A DNA stretch of 64,000 nucleotides from Bacilli bacterium (GCA_900770925.1 CAAGLY010000018.1:1-64000), one strand, 5' to 3'; numbered from the stretch's first letter, positions 49,761-59,825 are shown. The notes: generated from the sequence alone by a model not told the origin. Made by a program: numbers and translations.

Positions 49761-49897
49761 TACATAGGAAAAAAGAGAAAACACGGGTAGACAAAAACTG
49801 GGCAAGTCTACACAAAACCTCGATTTGTTAATCATTTTCGCTTCCGGCGTGAGGACCGGACCTTTCCTTTTGCGACCTTTTTTACTTTATCTGAAAA

Positions 49898-50635
49898 CTA
49901 TTTCTTTTTCGGATGACGGCGGTTCGAATTGATCTGGGCAAGGAAGACCGCTGCAGCGATAGAAGCATTCAGCGCCTTTACTTTTCCAGGCAGAGGAATC
50001 GATGCGATAAAGTCGGAGTTTTCCCGGACTAAACGGGAGACACCGAATCCTTCGGAACCGATGACAAGAACAATCTTGCCCCGATAATCGATTTCATCAT
50101 AGACGTCTTTTCCTTCACCTGCGCTTGATACAATCCAGTAGCCGCATTTCTTCAGTGCATTGATTGTCTGATTCAGGTTCGTTACCTGAACAATCGGAAT
50201 GATTTCCTCTCCTCCGGTAGCAATCTTAGAGACAGTAGAAGTCACTTGAACCTGACGGTTCTTTCCGATGATAATCGCATCGACATCAAAAGCGGTAGAG
50301 GAACGGATGATGGATCCGAAATTTACCGGATCCTCAATTCCGTCCAACCTGATGATGGTGGAATTCTCTTTGTCCTTGACCGAAGAAAGGACTTCATTTA
50401 ATTCGGAATAACGGAACTGCGGCCTAGAACAGATAGCTCCCTGGTGGTTCCTGTGGTCGCATAAAGAGCCGAGAGCTTCTAAAGAGACCCTCTTGATGGG
50501 AACGTTCTTCTGCTTGGCTAACTGTAGGATTTCTGTATCAGGATGTGCCTGATTGAGAAAAACGTGAATCGGTTTCCGGGAACCGAGAAGTGCATTTTTA
50601 ACCGGAATCTTACCAAAGACAATATTCTTATCCAT
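49898..50635 (-). CDS. rlmB: 23S rRNA/tRNA 2'-O-methyltransferase, RlmB (TrmH) family
   Basis: SPOUT-fold methyltransferase using SAM. 245 residues: N-terminal L30e-like substrate domain with HRNHQGAI, then SPOUT motifs 1-3, DGIEDPVNFGSIIRS, VIGSEGFGVSRLVRE and IPLPGKVKALNASIAAAV. RlmB methylates G2251 of 23S rRNA; other TrmH members act on tRNA, so the site is likely but not proven. Confidence 0.88.
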   Translation of the reverse strand: MDKNIVFGKIPVKNALLGSRKPIHVFLNQAHPDTEILQLAKQKNVPIKRVSLEALGSLCDHRNHQGAICSRPQFRYSELNEVLSSVKDKENSTIIRLDGIEDPVNFGSIIRSSTAFDVDAIIIGKNRQVQVTSTVSKIATGGEEIIPIVQVTNLNQTINALKKCGYWIVSSAGEGKDVYDEIDYRGKIVLVIGSEGFGVSRLVRENSDFIASIPLPGKVKALNASIAAAVFLAQINSNRRHPKKK

Positions 50636-50651
50636 GTTGGCATGGCCCTCA

Positions 50652-50790
50652 CTAGTGCATCTAGACTATACGACAATTTTTTCTATTCCGCAAACCACCG
50701 CGGTTATTTTTCTTTTTTTCCGCCTTTTTACCCATAGAAAAGTTTGAAACCTTTACCATTTTTGTCCTGAGAGTTAAGGGAAAAGTAGGG
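50652..50790. other. Divergent intergenic region rlmB-dnaE
   Basis: On the minus strand TTGCGG, 17 bp, TATAGT is a possible rlmB promoter. The middle is T-rich with short runs of T and no clear hairpin. Confidence 0.35.
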
Positions 50791-50802
50791 TATAATTTAG
50801 TT
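50791..50802 (+). promoter_or_regulatory. -10 box giving a leaderless dnaE message
   Basis: TATAAT (50791-50796) ends 6 bases before the ATG at 50803, so transcription should start at or next to the A of the start codon. No SD fits. Confidence 0.6.
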
Positions 50803-53745
50803 ATGCCATTTAATCCACTGAACACAATCACCGCTTATGATTTCGGAGAATCGATTATTCTCCCTTCTTCTTATGCAAAGCGGGCCAAAGAGCTTGGATT
50901 TAAGGCTATCGGTGTTGCGGATAAGACAAGGTTTGCTTTTCCTTCTTTTTCCGATGCCTGTAAAAGCGAAGGGATAAAGCCGATATTCGGTGTCCGTATT
51001 TCTTTATCCTCTTCTGTCCGTGACCAATATGATGCGGTACTCTATATCAAGAATGAACAGGGATATAAGAATCTCTGTGATAGGTTAAGCCGAAAAGAGA
51101 GAATCTATGGAACGGATATCCTTTCTAGCCATAAGGAAGGACTGATTCTTGTTATTGCCTTAGATGATCCTTTCTATTACCAGAATGAATATCAGACGAG
51201 GATTTCTAGAGAACTCACTCTTTACCGGAAAATCTTCCAGGATGACTTCTATCTTGGCATCAGGTTAGAGAGCAAGGCAGATAGGGAGGAGTCTTTTTCC
51301 TTATTCCGCTTTGTCGATGAGAGGGGATATCAGTCGCTTGCTTTTCCCTGTGCGCGGTATCTGTTTAAAAATGACGCCGGATCCTATCAGCTTTTCGCTT
51401 CGGCTGTCAAGAAGAGGAAATATAATTCTTCTGGTGAGGTAGGACCTGAATTCCTTCTTTCTGATCATGTTGCAGAGTCCACTTACAGAAAAAAAGAAAT
51501 AGAAGCAACAGAGGTCTTTGCTGACAAAATCAACTTTGAGTTCTTTACTAAGCGTGGTTCTTTAATCTCCTATGATAATGCTGATGATGTCCTAAAGAAG
51601 AAAACAGAAGAAGGCCTATCTATCCGCTTTCAGGGAAAAGAGATACCTGTCGTTTATCAGAAACGGTTAGATTATGAGCTATCGGTTATCAAGGAGAGGA
51701 ACTTCTCTTCTTATTTCCTGTTGGTTGAAGACTATGTCAGCCATGCCAGAAGAGAGAAAATCTATGTCGGACCAGGGCGAGGATCAGCAGGCGGCTCCTT
51801 AGTCAGCTACTCTTTGGGAATCACGCAGCTTGACCCGATTGAATTCTCTCTGTCTTTTGAACGTTTCCTGAATCCAAAACGAAAGACAAGGCCGGATATC
51901 GATAGGGACTTCGAAGATACCAGAAGAAATGAAGTCGTCAATTATCTAAAACAGAGATACGGAGAGACAAGAGGCGGAGAAATCATTACCTTTTCCTGTC
52001 TTAAGCCGCGTTCCGCTATTAATCTCATCGGAACAGCTCTTGGCTATTCTTCTTCCCGCCTTAAACCCCTGACTTCTATCCTGCCTGAACAGGCAGAAGA
52101 TTTCCAAGAAGCAGTGAAGGGCAGGCGTTTCTACCAGAAAAAGAAATATGATGAACTGAGGAAGGATGATTACTATTCAGGACTTGTCAAACGCGCTTCT
52201 CTCTTTATCGGACTCCCGGTAAATACTTCTGTCCATGCTGCCGGTATTATTCTCTCCCAGGATGACATCTATAAGAGTGTCCCAAGGAGTAACGGAAAGA
52301 CAGGAACTGTCTTGTTCGAATATCCCTATAGGGAACGGCTCGGTTTTTTAAAAGTCGATATTCTTTCTCTGAGCAATCTTTCCTTCATTCATGAAATCGA
52401 TAAACGGATCATCCGGGATGGAAAAAAGGCTCCGGACGTTCTTTCTGATTTAGGAAACAAGAATGCCTTTAAGGAGAGGAACGATCTTCATCTTGCTAGG
52501 ATCTTCCAGCTAGATAGCTCCTATGGCTTTAGAAAAGCAATCGAAAGGATCCATCCGGATTCCTATCACGATATCGCTTCTCTTCTTGCCCTCTATCGTC
52601 CAGGGCCGAGGGACTATATCGCTTCTTTTGCTAAGCGTAAAAAAGGGCAAGAGAAAATTGAGTATAAGTCTCCTCTTCTCGAACCAATTCTGAAAGATAC
52701 CTATGGAATCAGGATCTACCAGGAACAGGTCATTAGTGCAGTCATGGCTGTTGCTTCCTTCTCTGCCGGAGATGCTGACCTTTTCCGCCGTGCTATCTCT
52801 AAGAAGGACATCAGCAAAAGGAAACAGTATGAGCCTAGGTTCTACCTTGGTGCTAAGAAGAACCATGTTCCGGATGAGCTGGCAAAGAGCATCTACGGAG
52901 ATATCCTCAAGTTCGCCGGGTATGGATTCAATAAGTCCCATGCTTACTGCTACGCCTATCTTACCTATCAGCTTCTCTGCTATAAAGCAGACTATCCGAA
53001 AGAGTTCTATGAAGCGGCGTTTAAGAGGAACACTTTGGGATCGCCTAAGTCTCTCCAGCTTAGGCAGGAACTGAAAGAGAGAAAAAGGAGAAGGCAAAGA
53101 CCGGATATTAATCTCTCCGAGGCTGACGAATATCTCTTTAAGGATGATTCCTGTATTATTCCTCTCTCCTGTGTGAAGCAGATTGATAAGGATCTTCTTC
53201 AGAGGATTGTTTCTGTCCGGAAGGAGAAGGGACGCTTCACTTCTTTCTATGACTTCTTTGTGAAGAGGGACGGAAAGAGGAAGGATTCCTCTCTCCGTAA
53301 CCTGAATTCCCTTATTGAAGCCGGTGTCTTTGACTCCCTCTCCAAGTATCGGGAACAGAGGAAGAAGAATGTCTCTCTCTATCTCTCCTATGCCTCAAGG
53401 TCCTTCCCTAGTAACCAGGTTCCTCCTCTCAAGGAAGAGAAAGAAGACTACGGAATCCGGTTAAGCCTTGAAAAATCATCTCTTGGTATCATCAGGTCTG
53501 TGCCATTATCGAAAATCTATTCAAAGAGAGGATATAAGACATTCATTATCAGCGACACCTCTTCACTTGAGACTTCCGGTGTGGTCACAATCATCCGGGA
53601 GGTAGAAGAATACCGTATCCGTTTAAACGGAAGGAAAGATGCCGAAAAAGGAGGATTCATCCTCCTGAAGGATGAAGATGTCATTAAGGGAAGAGGATTC
53701 CTCTTCCCGGATAATCCGCTTTATCTCGGAAAGGAAATCAAGTAA
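50803..53745 (+). CDS. dnaE: DNA polymerase III alpha subunit, DnaE type
   Basis: C-family replicative polymerase; in Bacilli DnaE extends primers for PolC. At 980 residues it is shorter than most DnaE. It has an N-terminal PHP domain, the palm with GPGRGSAGGSLVSYSLGI and the catalytic PDID-x-DFEDTRR (x = AGG at 51904-51906; Met). Later come GI-x-IYQEQV (AGG at 52711, family GIMxYQEQ) and YGFNKSHAYCYAYLTYQ, and a C-terminal HhH/OB region. It is the first gene of dnaE-polA-mutM/coaE and looks leaderless. Confidence 0.95.
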   Translation: MPFNPLNTITAYDFGESIILPSSYAKRAKELGFKAIGVADKTRFAFPSFSDACKSEGIKPIFGVRISLSSSVRDQYDAVLYIKNEQGYKNLCDRLSRKERIYGTDILSSHKEGLILVIALDDPFYYQNEYQTRISRELTLYRKIFQDDFYLGIRLESKADREESFSLFRFVDERGYQSLAFPCARYLFKNDAGSYQLFASAVKKRKYNSSGEVGPEFLLSDHVAESTYRKKEIEATEVFADKINFEFFTKRGSLISYDNADDVLKKKTEEGLSIRFQGKEIPVVYQKRLDYELSVIKERNFSSYFLLVEDYVSHARREKIYVGPGRGSAGGSLVSYSLGITQLDPIEFSLSFERFLNPKRKTRPDIDRDFEDTRRNEVVNYLKQRYGETRGGEIITFSCLKPRSAINLIGTALGYSSSRLKPLTSILPEQAEDFQEAVKGRRFYQKKKYDELRKDDYYSGLVKRASLFIGLPVNTSVHAAGIILSQDDIYKSVPRSNGKTGTVLFEYPYRERLGFLKVDILSLSNLSFIHEIDKRIIRDGKKAPDVLSDLGNKNAFKERNDLHLARIFQLDSSYGFRKAIERIHPDSYHDIASLLALYRPGPRDYIASFAKRKKGQEKIEYKSPLLEPILKDTYGIRIYQEQVISAVMAVASFSAGDADLFRRAISKKDISKRKQYEPRFYLGAKKNHVPDELAKSIYGDILKFAGYGFNKSHAYCYAYLTYQLLCYKADYPKEFYEAAFKRNTLGSPKSLQLRQELKERKRRRQRPDINLSEADEYLFKDDSCIIPLSCVKQIDKDLLQRIVSVRKEKGRFTSFYDFFVKRDGKRKDSSLRNLNSLIEAGVFDSLSKYREQRKKNVSLYLSYASRSFPSNQVPPLKEEKEDYGIRLSLEKSSLGIIRSVPLSKIYSKRGYKTFIISDTSSLETSGVVTIIREVEEYRIRLNGRKDAEKGGFILLKDEDVIKGRGFLFPDNPLYLGKEIK

Positions 53746-53749
53746 CGCT

Positions 53750-56368
53750 ATGTCTAAAACAATCATTGTCGACGGTAATTCCTTATTGTTCCGTGCCTAT
53801 TATTCCACTGCCTATACTGGGGAGATCAGGCGGACGAAGCAAGGTATCCCAGTCAATGCCGTCTATGCCTTCCACAATAGGATCAAGAAAATCAAGGCAG
53901 AAGCAAAAGAGGGGGACCATAGGTTAGTCTCTTTTGATACCGGAGAACCGACTTTCCGGAAAAAGGAGTTCAAGGACTATAAGGCACAGAGACAGCAGGC
54001 ACCGGATGATCTGATTGCTCAGAGGCCTCTTGCCAGAGAGAGGCTTACGGCTAGGAACATCCTCTGGGATGAGAAGCCTGGATATGAAGGCGATGATTTA
54101 GCCGGCTCTAGGGCAAAATATGCGGCGGAAAAAGGCGACGAAGTGTATCTTTATACCTCGGATAAGGACTTTCTTCAGCTCCTTGATTTTTCAGATAAGA
54201 GGTCTTTAGTCAGGCTGAAAAAAGGACTGACGGAGACGATTGTCTATACGAAAGAAAACCTGAAATCCTTAAGGGGACTCTATCCCTGCCAGATTCCGGA
54301 TTTCAAAGGTATTGCCGGTGACCCGAGCGATAACTATAAAGGAATTCTGGGAATCGGAGAGAAGACAACAAGGAAGCTTCTTGATGAATACCATGACTTA
54401 GACGGAATCAGGAACTATGCCAAGACGAATCCTTCTTCTAAGCAGTGCCAGAAACTTCTTGCCGGCGAGAAGGAAGCAAGATTCTGTAAGGAATTAGCAA
54501 CGATTAGGACGGATGTCGATAGGAAGCAGGACTATGAGAAGAGCCTTTATGCTCCTTATCTGAAATCGAAGCTGGCGGAGTTCTATACCAAATATGAGCT
54601 TTCGAAGTTCCTTTCTCAGAGGAATAAGAGGCCGGGACTGAAAGATGATATTTCTTCTCAGCAGAGGACTCTTTTTGATGCAATGGAGGAAGAGGAGGAT
54701 AAGCCCTTAAGGCAGGAAATCCGTATCCATTCAAGGAAAGAAATCAAAGAACCTGTCTTAGGTATTACCTATGACTGTGACAGTGAGAATGAGAACACAT
54801 CTGCTCTCTATGGCTTTGCCTTAGCGGGAAAGACTAACGTTTATCTTTTATCGAAAGAAGATGCTTCTAAGGATAATGCCTTTTCTTTATTTTTAGAAGA
54901 TAAAAATAAATCCATCTCTGTTTATGATTTAAAAGGACTGGTTGTCCTTCTTAGCCGATACGGATATAAGAAGATTCAAGGTGTCAGTTTCGATCTTCTT
55001 CTTGCCTCTTATCTTCTTAATCCGGAGGCAGGACAGAAGCGGGCGAGTCTCTTCCTCAGCTACGGAATCAATCTTGATGTCAATAAGAACATTGCCGGAC
55101 AGTGTATCTATCATACGGTGTGCCTTAAGGAAGAAGTCAGGAGCGAACTGAAGAAGAACGAGGAAGTTGAGCTGTTCTCCAAAGTCGAACTCCCTCTCTC
55201 TTCCATCTTAGCAGGCAGGGAAATCGAAGGTTTCCCGATGGATAAGGAGACATTGAAGCAGATTGATGAGGAGTACAAAGGAATCCTTTCTGAATTAGAG
55301 GGACAGATTTACGGCTATGCCGGAAAGGAGTTCAAGATCTCCTCTCCGAAACAGGTGGAGCAGCTTCTTTTCACTGACCTTGGAATCGAGCGTTATAAGG
55401 GAGAAAAAGGAACCGGCATCGATGTCCTTCTTGCCCATCAGGAAGATCATCCGATTGTTCCTCTGATTATCAAATACCGGAAATATGCGAAGCTTGTTAC
55501 TGGATATACTTCCTCTCTTCCTGACCATGTTCAGAAAGACGGAAAGATCCATGCTCTTTATAACCAGGCTTTAACAGCTACCGGACGCTTAAGCAGGAGT
55601 GAACCGAACCTTCAGAATATCTCTATCCGGGATGAAGAAGGAAAGACAATCCGGAAAGCCTTTTTCTATCCGGATAAGAAATATTACAGGCTCTCTCTCG
55701 ATTATTCCCAGATTGAACTCCGCAGGCTTGCCCATGTCGGAAAGATAAAGACACTGCAGGAAATCTTCAATGAAGGAAAGGATATCCACACGGCAACAGC
55801 TAGCCGTGTCTTCCATGTTCCTTTCGATGAAGTGACACCAGAGAGGAGACGGCGTGCTAAGGCCGTCAACTTCGGCATTGTCTATGGTATCTCTCCGCAT
55901 GGGTTATCTGAGCAGCTCTCGATTTCTAACGGAGAGGCGAAAGAACTGATCAGTCAGTTCAAAGGAACCTTTGAAGGACTTGAGGGGTTTGAGAATTCCT
56001 GTATCGATAGTGCCCGTAAGCTTGGCTATGTCTCGACTATCCTTCATCGCCGGCGTTATCTGAAAGATATCAATTCGGCAAACCGGGTTAGGCGGAGTTT
56101 CTCTGAGCGTGCTGCCGTGAATAGCGTCATTCAGGGATCTGCTGCTGATCTGAGGAAAGTCAGTAGGATTAAAGTCAATGATCTATTAAAGGACTATCAG
56201 GCAAAGATTATCCTTCAGATTCACGATGAACTGATCTTCAAAGTTCCGGAGGATGAACTGGATATCCTTCTTCCTAAGCTGAAGGAAACAAGGGAGCATG
56301 CTAGGGATCTCTCTGTTCCTCTTAAAGTGGACGGAGAATCAGCCCACACCTGGTACGAGGTCCATTAG
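53750..56368 (+). CDS. polA: DNA polymerase I
   Basis: Repair and Okazaki-fragment polymerase. The frame is open from 53672, inside dnaE, but MSKTIIVDGNSLLFRAYYS at 53750 is the family start (872 residues, 4 bases after dnaE). The 5'-nuclease domain has TSDKDFLQLL and GDPSDNYKGILGIGEKTT. The exonuclease domain lacks the DxE site (YDCDSENEN), so no proofreading, as in Bacillus Pol I. The polymerase domain has SLDYSQIELRxLAH, TPExRRRAKAVNFGIVYGIS and AADLxKVSxIKV with AGG at x (55844, 56153, 56165), all normal with Met, and QIHDEL. Confidence 0.97.
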   Translation: MSKTIIVDGNSLLFRAYYSTAYTGEIRRTKQGIPVNAVYAFHNRIKKIKAEAKEGDHRLVSFDTGEPTFRKKEFKDYKAQRQQAPDDLIAQRPLARERLTARNILWDEKPGYEGDDLAGSRAKYAAEKGDEVYLYTSDKDFLQLLDFSDKRSLVRLKKGLTETIVYTKENLKSLRGLYPCQIPDFKGIAGDPSDNYKGILGIGEKTTRKLLDEYHDLDGIRNYAKTNPSSKQCQKLLAGEKEARFCKELATIRTDVDRKQDYEKSLYAPYLKSKLAEFYTKYELSKFLSQRNKRPGLKDDISSQQRTLFDAMEEEEDKPLRQEIRIHSRKEIKEPVLGITYDCDSENENTSALYGFALAGKTNVYLLSKEDASKDNAFSLFLEDKNKSISVYDLKGLVVLLSRYGYKKIQGVSFDLLLASYLLNPEAGQKRASLFLSYGINLDVNKNIAGQCIYHTVCLKEEVRSELKKNEEVELFSKVELPLSSILAGREIEGFPMDKETLKQIDEEYKGILSELEGQIYGYAGKEFKISSPKQVEQLLFTDLGIERYKGEKGTGIDVLLAHQEDHPIVPLIIKYRKYAKLVTGYTSSLPDHVQKDGKIHALYNQALTATGRLSRSEPNLQNISIRDEEGKTIRKAFFYPDKKYYRLSLDYSQIELRRLAHVGKIKTLQEIFNEGKDIHTATASRVFHVPFDEVTPERRRRAKAVNFGIVYGISPHGLSEQLSISNGEAKELISQFKGTFEGLEGFENSCIDSARKLGYVSTILHRRRYLKDINSANRVRRSFSERAAVNSVIQGSAADLRKVSRIKVNDLLKDYQAKIILQIHDELIFKVPEDELDILLPKLKETREHARDLSVPLKVDGESAHTWYEVH

Positions 56369-56371
56369 ACT

Positions 56372-57754
56372 ATGCCAGAACTTCCGGAAGTCGAGACAGT
56401 TAAGCGCCAATTAGAGAAAAAGGTAGTCGGAAAAGTGTTTTCGGCTCCTGTTCTCTATGTTCAGAAAAGGGTACAGAGCGATCTTTCTTCTTTTCAGGAG
56501 GGGATAGAAGGAAAAAAGATTCTTTCCCTTACCCGGAAAGGAAAGTATCTGATTTTCCATCTTTCGGAAAAGAAGAAGCTGATCTTCCATCTCCGCAGGG
56601 AAGGAAAACTCTATCTGGCAGAGAAGGAAAGACATTCTCTTTCCCATCTTTCCCTCTTTCTTCCTTTCAGGGATGATGATAGGGGACTTGCGTTCTATGA
56701 TGTCCGGAAATTCGGTGTTGTCTATTACCTTAAAGAAGAGGAAGAGGGCCCTCTTTCCCAATTGGGAAAAGAACCCTTTGAAATCAATGACACGGAAGAA
56801 CTCTATTCTCTTATCCATCCGAAAAAGAAGAGGATAAAGGAAATTCTTCTTGACCAGAGCATCAGGTGCGGAATCGGAAATATCTATGCAGATGAAATCT
56901 GCTTCTACGCTAAAGTCGCTCCGTTTAAGAAAGGATGCGAATTAACGGAAGAAGAGGTCTCTTTGCTTCTAGAGGGAGCAAAGAAGATCCTCTCTTCTGC
57001 CATAGAGGCTAATGGTTCGACAGTCCGTACCTATAGAGCCAGTCAGGAAGTAAAAGGCGGCTATCAGGAACAGCTTCTTGCCTATGGACGGGAAGGGAAA
57101 AAGTGCCTTGTCTGCCAGAAAGCCGAAATCAGGAAGCGAAGTCTTTCCGGCCGGGGAACCTGTTTTTGTCCGAGATGTCAGAAATGCGGACTTCTTGTTG
57201 CCGTAACCGGAAAGATCGCTTCAGGGAAATCTTTAGCAACATCCTATTTCGCCAAGCATGGTTTTCTGACTCTCTCCTGTGATGAAATTGTCCACCGGCT
57301 CTATCAGGATGAGAAAGAGCTAAAACAGCTAAAGAAAAGATTCCCGGTTATCTTCACCCCCTCTCTCGATAAGAGCAGAATCACCAGTCTGCTGAGCGGG
57401 TGTCCTTCCTTTAAGAGAAGCTATCTCGCTTATATTAACCATCTTGTCCGGAATAAGATCAATGACTTCGTTAATCAGAACTATGATCAGGATATGGCCG
57501 TAGAAGTTCCTCTTCTTTTCGATAGTCACAGGGAAGATTTATTCCAGTATCTAGTTGGAATTGAAACAACAAAACAGCTGAAGCATCTGAAAGAAAGAGG
57601 CGAAAATGCCTCTCGGATGGCTTTCAACGGATTAAACTCCTACGATAAACACCGTAATGAGCTTGACTACATATTGACGAGCGACGGAACGAAGAAACAG
57701 CTGGAAGAAAAAGTCGTAGCCGTCATCAAAGACAGGAAAAAGAAGCAGAACTGA
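56372..57754 (+). CDS. mutM-coaE: MutM-CoaE fusion: DNA glycosylase plus dephospho-CoA kinase
   Basis: One 460-residue frame with two enzymes. Residues 1-270 are formamidopyrimidine-DNA glycosylase: PELPEVETV (catalytic P2, E3), HLRMEGKL (AGG as Met, family HLRMEGK), QSIRCGIGNIYADEI and a zinc finger with C245, C248, C266, C269. Only three residues later dephospho-CoA kinase begins: AVTGKIASGKS (P-loop 280-287), LSCDEIVHRLY, VEVPLLFDS. The order polA-mutM-coaE is common in Firmicutes; here the two last genes are joined in frame and the coaE start is gone. It follows polA by 3 bases. Confidence 0.92.
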   Translation: MPELPEVETVKRQLEKKVVGKVFSAPVLYVQKRVQSDLSSFQEGIEGKKILSLTRKGKYLIFHLSEKKKLIFHLRREGKLYLAEKERHSLSHLSLFLPFRDDDRGLAFYDVRKFGVVYYLKEEEEGPLSQLGKEPFEINDTEELYSLIHPKKKRIKEILLDQSIRCGIGNIYADEICFYAKVAPFKKGCELTEEEVSLLLEGAKKILSSAIEANGSTVRTYRASQEVKGGYQEQLLAYGREGKKCLVCQKAEIRKRSLSGRGTCFCPRCQKCGLLVAVTGKIASGKSLATSYFAKHGFLTLSCDEIVHRLYQDEKELKQLKKRFPVIFTPSLDKSRITSLLSGCPSFKRSYLAYINHLVRNKINDFVNQNYDQDMAVEVPLLFDSHREDLFQYLVGIETTKQLKHLKERGENASRMAFNGLNSYDKHRNELDYILTSDGTKKQLEEKVVAVIKDRKKKQN

Positions 57755-57783
57755 AATAGGACAGGCCTAGGCCTGTCCTATTT
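57754..57783. terminator. Bidirectional terminator, 30-nt palindrome
   Basis: AAATAGGACAGGCCT / AGGCCTGTCCTATTT is perfect. It contains the end of both converging genes. Confidence 0.8.
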
Positions 57784-59061
57784 GGATTTCTTGTGATGGT
57801 AGATGTCCTTCTTTGCTAGATAAGGGTTCTCGATTCCGGCTTTCTTTGCCGTTTTCTTAAGATGGCGGCGTTCTGCCCTGCTTGTGTAGTAGGTGCGACC
57901 GAGTTTTATATCCTCTTCGTTCTTATTGTATTCGTTCTGCCTCCTCTGATAGAGTTCCTTGACCTTATTGTTGATATCGAAGGTCTTGGCAAACTCGATA
58001 TACTTTTCAGAGAGGCTAGGCCTGACTTCCGGATGTTCGTAGAAGTACTCGATTTTCTCCTTTAAGGATTCCGGACTGCCTGCTTTAAACAGACAGCGTT
58101 TATCTAAGGCGAAGTGGTTGGTGGCCGAATACTTGGAATCGGAAATGACCGGCACTTTTCCGCAGGCAAAGGCTTCGATACAGGCGATAGCTTCGCTTTC
58201 GGCATCAGAAGCATGGATATAGAGATCAGAAAAGTTAATGATATCGCAAAGCTTTTTCTGGTTGACGAATTCGAAGATGCAGGGATTAGCCAAATATTTC
58301 TTGGATAATTTCTGATAGTATTTCTTCTTCGGACCCTGTCCGCAGAGGATAAGCTGGATATTCTTATTATATTTCGATTTGCCGATAGCCTTGATGATGA
58401 TATCTTGTCTCTTTTCCCTGGCGAGACGGCCGATCATCAGAATAACGAACTTATCTTTCCTGCTTTCCGGCTTTTCTACCTTCTCCGGATGGAAACGGGG
58501 AACCATGCCGTTAGAAATCGGATAGATTTCATTCGGATAATGATGCTCGACCCTTAAGTCTCTCCTTGATTCGCTTGGGGTGTGAATTGAACGGGTGTAT
58601 TTATAAAGCCAATTTTTAAAGAGCTTATAGATAATGAGATTGACTAAGGCGATTTTTCCCCTGTGGATATTAAAGGAGATGTTTTCCGGCTGGACATGGA
58701 AAGCGCTAGTTACGGCAATGCCCATCGCTTTAGCGACTTTTCTTGCCTTAGCTTCCAGCGGGAAGGGGAAGAAGAGATGGACGACATCGCTTCCTTTGAT
58801 GAAGTCAGCGATTTCCTTTTCTGTTGCTGTTCCGAAAGTGAATCCGTTATCGGAAATGACCGAAATATCGGAGATCTTATTTTTCCGGCAGCTGAGAATC
58901 TTAAAACGTTTTAAAAATTCCGGTTCGGATTTCGGAGAAATCCAACCGATGATCCGGACTTCGTTTCCTAAGTCCTGAAGGTAGCTTGCTGTCCGCCTTG
59001 CGGTTACGGTAGTTCCGTTGTTCGGATCTCCGAAGATATCAATGACTAATGTAATGACCAT
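57778..59061 (-). CDS. GT4 glycosyltransferase, diacylglycerol glucosyltransferase-like
   Basis: 427 residues of the GT-B fold. The N-terminus VIDIFGDPNNGTTVTARRTA and HLFFPFPLEAKA...AFHVQPENI are like the Firmicutes/Mollicutes group that includes glucosyl-diacylglycerol synthases. The C-terminal donor domain has VILMIGRLAREKRQDIIIKA, CGQGPKKKYY and HASDAESEAIACIEAFACG. The last 35 residues are highly basic and could bind the anionic membrane. Together with the enzyme at 44408 it could build a diglycosyl lipid anchor; this is inference from family and not from operon structure. Confidence 0.72.
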   Translation of the reverse strand: MVITLVIDIFGDPNNGTTVTARRTASYLQDLGNEVRIIGWISPKSEPEFLKRFKILSCRKNKISDISVISDNGFTFGTATEKEIADFIKGSDVVHLFFPFPLEAKARKVAKAMGIAVTSAFHVQPENISFNIHRGKIALVNLIIYKLFKNWLYKYTRSIHTPSESRRDLRVEHHYPNEIYPISNGMVPRFHPEKVEKPESRKDKFVILMIGRLAREKRQDIIIKAIGKSKYNKNIQLILCGQGPKKKYYQKLSKKYLANPCIFEFVNQKKLCDIINFSDLYIHASDAESEAIACIEAFACGKVPVISDSKYSATNHFALDKRCLFKAGSPESLKEKIEYFYEHPEVRPSLSEKYIEFAKTFDINNKVKELYQRRQNEYNKNEEDIKLGRTYYTSRAERRHLKKTAKKAGIENPYLAKKDIYHHKKSK

Positions 59062-59102
59062 GTTAGTGAAATAATAATTTACCCTTTATATCAATTCGGC
59101 AA

Positions 59103-59753
59103 TCAGAAGCTGAAGCTGTCATCCCTTTTCAGCCAGAGAGGTTTGAGATAAAACACGTTCTTCCGGAAGAGCTCTTTCGGAAGGACGATCCTGTATTCGT
59201 TCAGCCTCCTTCTCTTAAAGGAAGAGTGGCTGTATTTTTTATCTCCGAGCAGCGTGTATCCATTTGAAGCGATGGCAAGACGGATTTGATTCTGTCTGCC
59301 TGTCTCGATTCTGATTTTGACTACACTGCCTAAATCGTTCTTATGATCCGGCCTGATATCAGTAATGGCTAATTTGCCTTCCCTTTTATCTTTGGTTACA
59401 TAGCTCATTCCGGATTTCTTATTGTAGCTGATGTACTGCTCGACATGGATAGGCTTTGTCCTATCTTCAGTCATGACTGCTTCATAGTATCGTCCGACTT
59501 CCTGCTGTTCAAAGCAGGACTGGAGTTTTTCCTTCCTCGGAATATTCTTGGCAAAAAGCACAATTCCGGAAGTGTCACGGTCTAAACGATGGACAATGAA
59601 ACACTTCTGCTTCTTCCGGTTCAAGTAGTCCCGTACATAGTGATAAAGATTATGAAAATCTCCTTCGGTTTTAGCAATTGTCAAAAGACCGCTTTTTTTC
59701 GTAACAGCAATCCTATCCTTATCTTCGTATAGGACATCGAAGGAGCGTTTCAT
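59103..59753 (-). CDS. RluA-family pseudouridine synthase
   Basis: Converts uridine to pseudouridine in rRNA or tRNA. 216 residues, a short form without the S4 domain. The catalytic loop is HRLDRDTSGIVLFAK, and motif III is IETGRQNQIRLAIASNGYTLLGD. The target site (RluA/RluC/RluD/TruC class) cannot be assigned. It stands alone between a glycosyltransferase and a divergent acetyltransferase gene. Confidence 0.9.
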   Translation of the reverse strand: MKRSFDVLYEDKDRIAVTKKSGLLTIAKTEGDFHNLYHYVRDYLNRKKQKCFIVHRLDRDTSGIVLFAKNIPRKEKLQSCFEQQEVGRYYEAVMTEDRTKPIHVEQYISYNKKSGMSYVTKDKREGKLAITDIRPDHKNDLGSVVKIRIETGRQNQIRLAIASNGYTLLGDKKYSHSSFKRRRLNEYRIVLPKELFRKNVFYLKPLWLKRDDSFSF

Positions 59754-59825
59754 GCTTTTATTTTACACTCTTAAGCGACAATTTACAAAAGTCAGGTAAA
59801 ATATTAAAAGAGGAAAATATCCATT

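Noticed and set aside
53672..53749. Longer polA start inside dnaE
   Set aside because: The extension has no family similarity and overlaps dnaE; MSKTIIVDGNS at 53750 is the family N-terminus.
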